NCBI GenBank assembly: GCA_030040295.1
Contig: JASHTZ010000024.1
Span: 1-11,735, forward strand
Length of the DNA: 11,735 nt
Reading direction: 5' to 3'
Origin: Terriglobia bacterium
Lineage (GTDB): Bacteria > Acidobacteriota > Terriglobia > UBA7540
Under the pieces are notes generated by a model. It was not told where the DNA came from. It worked only from the letters and a program-made list of their open reading frames with translations, and made no database searches. Below, in pieces: positions 6,337-11,735 of this stretch. A program made the position numbers and the translations under genes. Position 1 is the first letter of the stretch; every line of letters starts with the position of its first letter.

Positions 6337-6684
6337 TTAGATGGATTCGGCGCTGTACATGAGGAAGGTGGCGCCCATGAAGCGGACGCTGATGCGGTAG
6401 AATTCCTCGTCTTCCTTGGTGTTGCGGACCACGGTGGCCTCAGTGAAAAAATCTGTCGGCCCCTCGTTGGGGCGCACAGGCCCGCGGCCGGGAATGACGA
6501 CGGTGAGCGTGGCGAAGGTGGGCAAGTTGCGCTTGCTGAGGAAAGAGAGGCCGCGGCGGCTGACCTCCACCGCACTGGTAATATCGTCGTAGGCTTGACC
6601 GTCCGCGTCCAACCCCCTCACCTGGATAGGCACGGCAGCTTCAACGCGACGCTGGCTTCGTTTGTCTTCCGTGCTAGGGTCCAT
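6337..6684 (-). CDS. PilZ-domain protein
   Basis: This is a single-domain PilZ-type protein of 115 residues, a fold that usually binds cyclic di-GMP and links it to surface or motility functions. The basic N-terminal motif is RSQRR (R9 and R13, the RxxxR element). The second motif, normally D/N-x-S-x-x-G, appears as E40-V-S42-R-R-G45, with Glu in the first position. Beta-barrel-like strands follow (LTVVIPG, EATVVRN, YRISVRFMG). The ATG at 6684 is preferred to the TTG at 6696, which overlaps the dusB stop, because AAAGGA lies directly in front of it. It starts 8 bases after dusB ends, so the two are almost surely co-transcribed. No cyclase or phosphodiesterase is nearby. Family call good; ligand binding uncertain because of the Glu. 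Confidence 0.8.
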   Translation of the reverse strand: MDPSTEDKRSQRRVEAAVPIQVRGLDADGQAYDDITSAVEVSRRGLSFLSKRNLPTFATLTVVIPGRGPVRPNEGPTDFFTEATVVRNTKEDEEFYRISVRFMGATFLMYSAESI

Positions 6685-6692
6685 CGGTCCTT

Positions 6693-7694
6693 TCAAATCG
6701 CGATTGTTGCTTCCTGGGGTGGGGTGAGCGAGGCGAAAAACGCATCCACCCGCTCGAGAACCTCACTTGCTTCACGAGCGGTCTGCACCTGCCGCCGCAG
6801 TTCGGTTCCATTGCGCACGCCGTGAGTGAACCAGCTTGCGAATTGCTTCATTTTCCCAATCGCGCCGGGAACTTCCTCAGCAACCAGCATGGAGTAATAA
6901 GTGCGAATCAAATCGTAGCGGTCGGCGTCCTCCGGCTCACGATAGAACCCTGTCTGGAAGAACTCCGCGAGCTGGCGGAAGATCCAGGGGTTGGAGGCCG
7001 CAGCACGCCCGATCATCACGGCGTCGCACCCGGTCTGCGCCTGCAGGGCCGCAGCGTCAGGCGGAGTCAGCACATCGCCGTTGCCCACCACCGGAATGCG
7101 TACCGCTTGCTTCACCTGGCGGATAATTTCCCGGTTCGCCCGCCCGCTGTAACCCTGAAGGCGCGTGCGCGGATGCACGGCAAGGGCTTCCACGCCGCAG
7201 TCTTCCGCCATGCGCGCCACTTGCACAGCCACAATCTCTTCGTCGCTCCAGCCCGACCGAAATTTTATGGTAAAGGGAATTTTGACCGCGGCACGAATGG
7301 CGCGTAAAATTCTCTCCAGCAGGGGCAGGTCGCGCAGCAATCCCGAGCCACCGCACTTCACCACCTTCTTGGCAGGACATCCCAAGTTCAGGTCCACAAG
7401 GTCAAAACCCAAGTCTTCGATTTGGCGCGCGGCTTCCGCCAAGTGCGCGGGATCGGCTCCAAAAATCTGCGCGCTGATGGGCCGTTCCTCCTCCGTGTAG
7501 TACAGGTATCGCTGCGACCGGAAATTCTGCCGAACCATTCCTTCGCTGGATACAAATTCCGTCATGATCAGGCCGCAGCCACCCAGCCGTTTGATGAAGC
7601 GGCGAAAGACCGTATCCGTGATTCCGGCCATGGGCGCAAGAATGTGCGCCGGTTGAATCGCCACATTGCGAATCCGAAGAGATTGGAACAGCAT
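6693..7694 (-). CDS. dusB: tRNA-dihydrouridine synthase DusB
   Basis: This FMN- and NADPH-dependent enzyme reduces uridine to dihydrouridine in the tRNA D loop. The 333-residue product has the TIM-barrel Dus domain with its signatures: LAPMAGITDTVFRR (19-32), TEFVSSEGM (45-53), AQIFGADP (75-82), DLNLGCPAKKVVKCGGS (101-117, catalytic C106), TIKFRSGW (142-149), VHPRTRLQGYSG (173-184), PVVGNGDV (201-208) and MIGRAAASNPWIF (227-239). The C-terminal helical part (about 260-320) binds tRNA. NLGCPAKKV and the length favour DusB over DusA or DusC. The ATG at 7694 lacks a good ribosome-binding site and sits 6 bases downstream of a palindrome. It heads an operon with the PilZ gene. Confidence 0.95.
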   Translation of the reverse strand: MLFQSLRIRNVAIQPAHILAPMAGITDTVFRRFIKRLGGCGLIMTEFVSSEGMVRQNFRSQRYLYYTEEERPISAQIFGADPAHLAEAARQIEDLGFDLVDLNLGCPAKKVVKCGGSGLLRDLPLLERILRAIRAAVKIPFTIKFRSGWSDEEIVAVQVARMAEDCGVEALAVHPRTRLQGYSGRANREIIRQVKQAVRIPVVGNGDVLTPPDAAALQAQTGCDAVMIGRAAASNPWIFRQLAEFFQTGFYREPEDADRYDLIRTYYSMLVAEEVPGAIGKMKQFASWFTHGVRNGTELRRQVQTAREASEVLERVDAFFASLTPPQEATIAI

Positions 7695-7700
7695 ATTGTT

Positions 7701-7715
7701 GGTCAGGGCCTGACC
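7701..7715. promoter_or_regulatory. 15-base palindrome at the dusB translation start
   Basis: GGTCAGG and CCTGACC flank a single central base, a perfect 7-base inverted repeat lying 6 bases upstream of the dusB ATG, exactly where a ribosome-binding site should be. It could be a repressor operator or, at one central base, a DNA-level protein site rather than an RNA hairpin, which would need a larger loop. Confidence 0.5.
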
Positions 7716-7742
7716 TGTGGCAATCGGCCCATAATCCTTTTA

Positions 7743-7771
7743 ATTTTCGGCTGATAAGTGCCGAATGTCAA
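7743..7771 (-). promoter_or_regulatory. promoter of dusB-pilZ with internal inverted repeat
   Basis: On the minus strand a perfect TTGACA (7766-7771) is followed after 17 bases by GAAAAT (7743-7748, 4/6). The spacer holds an inverted repeat, TTCGGC (7746-7751) and GCCGAA (7760-7765), separated by 8 bases. A regulator bound there would block RNA polymerase. Confidence 0.5.
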
Positions 7772-7934
7772 CAACGGCCTTGGGCCACTGACCTCAACTC
7801 CAATAAGTTATTTATTATCAGTATAATCGAGGGCTTTAAGGGATCAGCATACCTTTCCGATTTCCTTATTTTATTTCGGGTTTTTGGGCTTCATCCGCTT
7901 TCGACTTGCCTGACGGTCATTGACGGGCAGTTAG

Positions 7935-8384
7935 TCATTTGGGGAGCATATCGGCGGCGTTGGCGATGCCAAAGCGCATTTGTCCTTCAGCTACAAGCTC
8001 GCCTTCTCGATAAATTGATCCACGCAGTTCGCCCATTTGGGTTTTCATTCGAACCACTTCGGCTTCAACCCTTACGGTATCCCCGGCCTGGACCGGCTTG
8101 ATGACATTCGCCGACGGCACATTCAAAATCATCGCGATCTTACCTTCCATTTCCGGGCGCTCCATTACCAGCACTGCACCAACCTGTGTCACCAGTTCCA
8201 ACAAAACGCCCGTAGGAATCACGGCCACTCCGGGGGGATTGCCCGTCGCAGCCCGATCGTTCGCCGAGAAATGCTTGAAGGCCACGATCCGCTGTCCCGG
8301 GGCGAATTCCGCCACCCGATCGACAAAGAGAAACGGGTATCGATGGGGAAGCGCGGCGGCGATCGCAGAAGCGGGATGATTCAT
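7935..8384 (-). CDS. FabZ-like hot-dog protein lacking the catalytic His
   Basis: The 149-residue product has the single hot-dog domain of 3-hydroxyacyl-ACP dehydratases. ALPHRYPFLFVDRV (11-24) and the following PGQRIVAFKHFSAND match FabZ closely, as do the strands VIKPVQAGDTVRVEAEVV and GELVAEGQMRFGIA near the end. In E. coli FabZ the active site is the His of GHFPG with a Glu in the following helix (LILEAMAQ). Aligned without gaps, this protein has GNPPG, so N49 replaces the His, while E63 in LLELVTQ is kept. The PGVLI turn is also altered to PTGVLL. It may therefore bind acyl chains without dehydrating them, work by another mechanism, or act on a different thioester. It follows the YhaM-like gene by 82 bases and probably belongs to the mfd operon. 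The fold is secure; normal FabZ activity is doubtful. Confidence 0.78.
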   Translation of the reverse strand: MNHPASAIAAALPHRYPFLFVDRVAEFAPGQRIVAFKHFSANDRAATGNPPGVAVIPTGVLLELVTQVGAVLVMERPEMEGKIAMILNVPSANVIKPVQAGDTVRVEAEVVRMKTQMGELRGSIYREGELVAEGQMRFGIANAADMLPK

Positions 8385-8466
8385 TCTACCGTTTTGAAAT
8401 GAGCAGGCAGTAAAGGAAAAGTGAGGCGAAGTCGCCGCCCAATTCCGAAACCGTCCATTCTTCGCA

Positions 8467-9426
8467 TCAGCCCTGGCTTTTCGGTGGCTTCAGCAGCTCG
8501 CGCTTCAGCGCCGGATTCCGGTTGGTCCAATCGCCGGGGCGGTCCTGGTCTGCGGCATATTGTGCGCGCACTGCTTCCAGCTTGGAGTCCATATCGTCGA
8601 GAAAATTCACTACCATCGCCTCGGCGAACATGGGTTCTTTAGGCGAGCCGAACTCGAGCTTGCCGTGATGAGAAATGATGATGTGCTCCAGTTCGTCTTT
8701 GAGCTCTGCGGGGAAGCCGGGGATTTGGCGGATTCTCGCCTGCACGATTTCCAAAGCCATAGTAATGTGCCCGAGTAACTGTCCGCGCCGGGAATAGCGG
8801 AAAGCGTGCGTGAAGATCAGCTCATCCGTCTTTCCCAGATCGTGGAGCACCAGCCCGGCGACAATCAAGTCGCGCCGCAGCCATGGATAGTGGTCCGCCA
8901 CACGGTCGGCGAGCGTGACGAGCGACAAAACGTGCTCCAGCAGGCCGCCCAGAAATGCGTGGTGGTAGGTCATTGCCGCGGGCGCCAGCTTGAACTTTGC
9001 CGCCAGCTCCGCATCTTCCAATACGCTCAGCAAAAGAGTGCGCAGCGGCCCCTCGCACATGCCCCGTACCCGCTCGAGCAGTGCGGCGTACATTTCTTCG
9101 GGGTCACGCTGAGTGCGGGGGAGATAATCGAGCAAGTCAACTTCATCCGGCGGGCAGAGGGCAATCTTGCGGACTCGGAGCTGCGGCGTGCCACGGTAAC
9201 TTTCCACGCTTCCTTCCACGCGCACAACGTCGTCTGCCGCAAACTCCGGAGTGGTGCGCTCGGAATAATCCCACAGCTTGGCGGAGATAAGGCCGGAGGA
9301 ATCGCGCAGGCTGAGGTCCAGATAGGCCGCTCCGCTGTTGGTGAGTTTCCGTTCTTTGGACTGCACCAAAAAAGTGCTGCGCACCGGAGAGTCCGGTGCG
9401 AGGTCTTTGATGAAGGTCTGCTTCAT
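8467..9426 (-). CDS. yhaM: YhaM-like 3'-5' exoribonuclease (OB fold plus HD domain)
   Basis: The 319-residue cytoplasmic protein fits the YhaM family of metal-dependent 3'-5' exonucleases acting on RNA and single-stranded DNA. The N-terminal part (about 12-90) is an OB-fold nucleic-acid-binding domain (YLDLSLRDSSGLISAKLWD, VVRVEGSVESYRGTPQL). The HD phosphohydrolase domain (about 155-290) has the expected metal ligands: H165 in LLEHVLS, H195-D196 in LVLHDLGK, H220 in LLGHITM, H253-H254 in ISHHG and an Asp in FLDDMDSK (277-280). Length is near that of Bacillus YhaM (314). The start overlaps the stop of the isomerase gene as ATGA (4 bases), a sign of translational coupling. A plain HD-domain phosphohydrolase is the alternative, but the domain pair and HHG spacing favour YhaM. 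Confidence 0.85.
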   Translation of the reverse strand: MKQTFIKDLAPDSPVRSTFLVQSKERKLTNSGAAYLDLSLRDSSGLISAKLWDYSERTTPEFAADDVVRVEGSVESYRGTPQLRVRKIALCPPDEVDLLDYLPRTQRDPEEMYAALLERVRGMCEGPLRTLLLSVLEDAELAAKFKLAPAAMTYHHAFLGGLLEHVLSLVTLADRVADHYPWLRRDLIVAGLVLHDLGKTDELIFTHAFRYSRRGQLLGHITMALEIVQARIRQIPGFPAELKDELEHIIISHHGKLEFGSPKEPMFAEAMVVNFLDDMDSKLEAVRAQYAADQDRPGDWTNRNPALKRELLKPPKSQG

Positions 9427-10445
9427 TGATTTTTTTCGGAAGCTAGCGTCGTGCCGAGAGTGTCCGCACCGGTATCAATGTATCCCGGAGCATAGTAAAT
9501 ATAGCTTTCCTTGCGAAGCTCGAGCAGGTACTCGCGCAACTTGGGCTCCATTTGTTGGCCGTAGAGAGTCTGGTCCACTTTCGATTCAACCTCTTCAAAC
9601 TTGGGGATGCCGGGGCTGTATCGCTCCGTAAGCTTGAGGATCAAAATGCCGTTCTTGACGTGGATGGGGTCAGTGAATTCATTGATATCGAGCTTGCTGA
9701 GGGTGGTTGCAAGGTCCGGGGGAAGGGTCGAGGTTTTCTGATAGCCGATATCCCCGCCTTGGTCCACATTGGTGTCATCGGAATACTTTTTTACCATTTC
9801 AGTGAAGCGCGCGCCGTTTTTCAACTCCGCTTCCACGTCCTTAGCGCGTTTCGCCGCCTCATCGGGCTTGTACTTTTCCGACGAAATCAGAATTTCTGAG
9901 AGGCGGACCATGCCAGGTGACTTGAACTCGTCTTTGTGTTCGTTGTAGTACTTTCGCGCCTGCTCACGCGTGATCACGATGCGCGAGCCGACGTCGCGGC
10001 TGATCACCTCGTTCATGAGAAGCCGCCGGCGGATCTTTTCTTTAAAATCCTCCCAGTTTACCCCCTGTTGTTCCGCATCCTTTTGCAGGTCTTCGATGGT
10101 TGCAAGATTGCTTTGCTTGCGATATTGGTCCAGCTCTTTAATGAGGTCCGTCTCCACGTTAACATCTTCATCCTTGGCCTTCTGGACCAACAGGGATTCG
10201 TCAACCATGTCGCGCAGAAGGTTCTTGCTTTCCTCGCCGACCTTGGCGTCCAGGTCCGAGCCGGAGTATTGCTTGGACAATTCTTCCCGGAGCTGCGCCT
10301 TCTCGCGCTCATACTCGCGCTGCGTGATGATCTCATTGTCGACGCGGGCGATGATGCGTTCCACCACATGCGCGGCCCGGGCCCACGGTGGGAGAATCGC
10401 GGCCGCGAGGACGACGGCGGCCATGGTTATCATCGTTCGCTTCAT
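9423..10445 (-). CDS. SurA/PpiC-type periplasmic peptidyl-prolyl isomerase
   Basis: This 340-residue exported chaperone-isomerase should help outer-membrane proteins fold. Residues 1-24 are a signal peptide (MKRTMIT, Ala-rich core, WARA cleavage). Residues about 25-170 form the SurA-type N-terminal chaperone region: VERIIARVDNEIITQREYE, LLRDMVDESLLVQKAKDEDV and the WEDFKEKIRRRLLMNEVISRD helix. A single parvulin rotamase domain spans about 178-273 (MVRLSEILISS, AKDVEAELKNGARFTEMVKK, YSDDTNVDQGGDIGY, IHVKNGILILKLTER). E. coli SurA is longer and has two such domains, so this is a one-domain version. The tail (318-340) is uncharged and low in structure. The ATG has AGGGG six to ten bases upstream. 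It lies 92 bases after mfd and overlaps the YhaM-like gene by 4 bases. Confidence 0.9.
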   Translation of the reverse strand: MKRTMITMAAVVLAAAILPPWARAAHVVERIIARVDNEIITQREYEREKAQLREELSKQYSGSDLDAKVGEESKNLLRDMVDESLLVQKAKDEDVNVETDLIKELDQYRKQSNLATIEDLQKDAEQQGVNWEDFKEKIRRRLLMNEVISRDVGSRIVITREQARKYYNEHKDEFKSPGMVRLSEILISSEKYKPDEAAKRAKDVEAELKNGARFTEMVKKYSDDTNVDQGGDIGYQKTSTLPPDLATTLSKLDINEFTDPIHVKNGILILKLTERYSPGIPKFEEVESKVDQTLYGQQMEPKLREYLLELRKESYIYYAPGYIDTGADTLGTTLASEKNQ

Positions 10446-10486
10446 GCTTCACCCCTATGCAAGGTATCAGCTTACAGGCATCAGTT

Positions 10487-10511
10487 CTTGGATGCATCTT
10501 GCTTGGATGCA
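10487..10511. repeat. direct repeat in the mfd-isomerase gap
   Basis: The ten bases CTTGGATGCA occur twice, at 10487-10496 and 10502-10511, a 15-base period, in the 92-base space between mfd and the isomerase gene. Such spacing could be a tandem regulator site for an internal promoter, but no good -35/-10 pair is visible beside it. Confidence 0.45.
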
Positions 10512-10537
10512 GATAACCAACCCCTGGCTTTCCGATT

Positions 10538-11735
10538 CTAAGTCTGCGGGCGTAATTCCTGCAAGACGTTTTGGACCTGATTGATCAGGCCGCCCTCACG
10601 CCCGGCCAGAGAGAAACGCAATACACGGTCAGGCCGGAAGGTGGCGTCGCGCCGCCGCCGCAGCCACTGTGCCAGTCGCTGAGGTTCCACGGGGGCTTCT
10701 TCGTGAAATTTGATCCAGATCTCTTCGCCCTTGCGCTCGATTTGTTGCACCAGCAGTTGTTCTGCCGCGGTTTTCAGCAGCGCGTAGTCCAGCAGATTCG
10801 CCACGGAGGGCGGAATGGGACCGAAGCGGTCGGTCATTTCCGCTTCCAGTTCGGCGCGGTCCTCCACAACAGCGGCGCTCGAGATGCGTTTGTACATGCG
10901 CAGCCGCTGGCTTTCATCCGGAATATAAGGATCGGGAATCTTGATGTCGAGGCCCAGGTTGAGTGAAGTGCGCACCTCGATTTTGGCGGGGGCGCCCTTC
11001 AACTCTTCCACGCTCTGCTCCAGCATTTTCAGGTAAAGGTCGATGCCCATGGCGTTCAGGTGGCCGTGTTGTTCGGCCCCCAACAGGTTGCCGGCACCGC
11101 GTAATTCCAGGTCGAGGGCCGCCAGGCGAAATCCCGCACCGAGATCGGAGAATTCCTTCAGCGCCGCGAGCCGGCGGCGGGCAATGGGGGTCAGGGAGTC
11201 CTCCGAGCCGATCAGGAAGAAAGCATAGGCCCGGCGGTCCGAGCGTCCCACCCTTCCCCGAAGCTGGTAGAGATCGGCCAAGCCGAAGCGGTCGGAATGA
11301 TTAACGATCATGGTGTTGGCGCGCGGAATGTCCAGGCCGTTTTCAATGAGCGAAGTCGCGACCAGCACATCGTATTCGCCCCTCATGAACTTCATCATCA
11401 CCTGTTCGAGCTCTTTTTCCCCCATTTTGCCATGCGCCACGCCCAAGCGTGCAGTGGGCACCAGCCGTTGCAAGAGAGCGGCCATGGCGAAAATCGACTC
11501 CACGCGATTGTGCACAAAAAACACCTGCCCCTGCCGTTGCATCTCCTGCAGGATCGCAGTTTGGATGAGGATTTGGTTGAAGGGTGCTACGGTGGTTTGA
11601 ATGGCCAAGCGGCCGCGCGGAGGGCTTTCGATAACGGAAAGGTCCCGCAATCCGCCCAAGGACATGTGCAGCGTGCGGGGGATGGGCGTGGCGGAAAGTG
11701 TGAGCACATCCACGCCGGATTTCATCTTTTTCAGT
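10538..11735 (-). CDS. mfd: transcription-repair coupling factor Mfd, C-terminal part
   Basis: Mfd pushes stalled RNA polymerase off damaged DNA and recruits UvrA. Only the last 398 or so residues lie in the window; the frame is open at the right edge, so the N-terminal UvrB-like and polymerase-binding regions are outside. Numbered from the first Met at 11725, the visible part starts at helicase motif III (LTLSATPIPRTLHMSLGG, 8-25) and continues with GQVFFVHNRVESI (66-78), motif V DVLVATSLIENGLDIPRAN (119-137), motif VI YQLRGRVGRSDRRAYAFF (153-170) and the translocation motif region (FSDLGAGFRLAALDLELRGAGNLLG, 192-216). The regulatory D7 domain follows (about 249-345: LNLGLDIKIPDPYIPDESQRL, DRFGPIPPSVANLLDY). 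It ends at TAG 10538. It is the first visible gene of the group that continues with the isomerase, the YhaM-like nuclease and the FabZ-like protein. Confidence 0.96.
   Translation of the reverse strand, partial: LKKMKSGVDVLTLSATPIPRTLHMSLGGLRDLSVIESPPRGRLAIQTTVAPFNQILIQTAILQEMQRQGQVFFVHNRVESIFAMAALLQRLVPTARLGVAHGKMGEKELEQVMMKFMRGEYDVLVATSLIENGLDIPRANTMIVNHSDRFGLADLYQLRGRVGRSDRRAYAFFLIGSEDSLTPIARRRLAALKEFSDLGAGFRLAALDLELRGAGNLLGAEQHGHLNAMGIDLYLKMLEQSVEELKGAPAKIEVRTSLNLGLDIKIPDPYIPDESQRLRMYKRISSAAVVEDRAELEAEMTDRFGPIPPSVANLLDYALLKTAAEQLLVQQIERKGEEIWIKFHEEAPVEPQRLAQWLRRRRDATFRPDRVLRFSLAGREGGLINQVQNVLQELRPQT

Noticed and set aside
8425..8436. GGCGA/TCGCC mini-hairpin after the YhaM-like gene, followed by T-rich sequence on the minus strand
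   Set aside because: The stem is only 4-5 bases with a 2-4 base loop, too weak to call a terminator, so the FabZ-like gene is left in the operon.
9970..10584. 204-codon plus-strand frame opposite the isomerase gene
   Set aside because: It is Ser/Arg-rich low-complexity translation, antisense to a gene with a signal peptide and parvulin domain.
1..11735. CRISPR array, insertion sequence, integrase, defence island or phage genes
   Set aside because: No regularly spaced repeats, transposase or integrase reading frames, or nuclease/toxin-antitoxin motifs were seen on either strand.

Overview
The window most resembles a chromosomal segment of a moderately GC-rich, Gram-negative soil-type bacterium, probably an acidobacterium. 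This is inferred from a TonB energy transducer, a SurA-like periplasmic chaperone, the sequence style of the SoxCD-like pair and the secreted proteins, and generous spacing between operons. No marker gene here proves the phylum. All genes lie on the minus strand except rsmI.

Left part (1-2621, minus strand). A Tat-exported molybdenum sulfite/sulfane dehydrogenase (SoxC-like) overlaps a monoheme cytochrome c (SoxD-like) by 11 bases. Together they form a periplasmic redox pair that would pass electrons from a sulfur compound to the respiratory chain. Upstream is a mostly empty stretch, then a decayed C-terminal fragment that reads like a CehA/McbA-type metallohydrolase, then a complete tRNA-Gln(CTG) gene with encoded CCA and a good promoter.

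Middle (2677-6173). A TonB-family protein with an unusual N-terminal three-helix membrane region is divergent from rsmI, the 16S rRNA C1402 2'-O-methyltransferase. rsmI converges on a gene for a small secreted protein of unknown function. The 443-base convergent gap holds several inverted repeats, including an 89-base near-perfect palindrome of a REP-like type.

Right part (6337-11735, minus strand). Two transcription units are suggested. One is dusB (tRNA dihydrouridine synthase) followed 8 bases later by a small PilZ-domain gene; its leader carries a perfect -35 box, an inverted repeat inside the promoter spacer and a 15-base palindrome at the ribosome-binding region. The other is mfd (3' part only, cut by the window edge), a SurA/PpiC-like isomerase, a YhaM-like OB-HD exoribonuclease overlapping it by 4 bases, and a FabZ-like hot-dog protein whose catalytic histidine is replaced by asparagine.

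Most genes are housekeeping functions. I see no complete undescribed defence or mobile system. The best leads are the catalytically altered FabZ paralogue, the tRNA-adjacent gene remnant, the structured convergent gap and the dusB leader.
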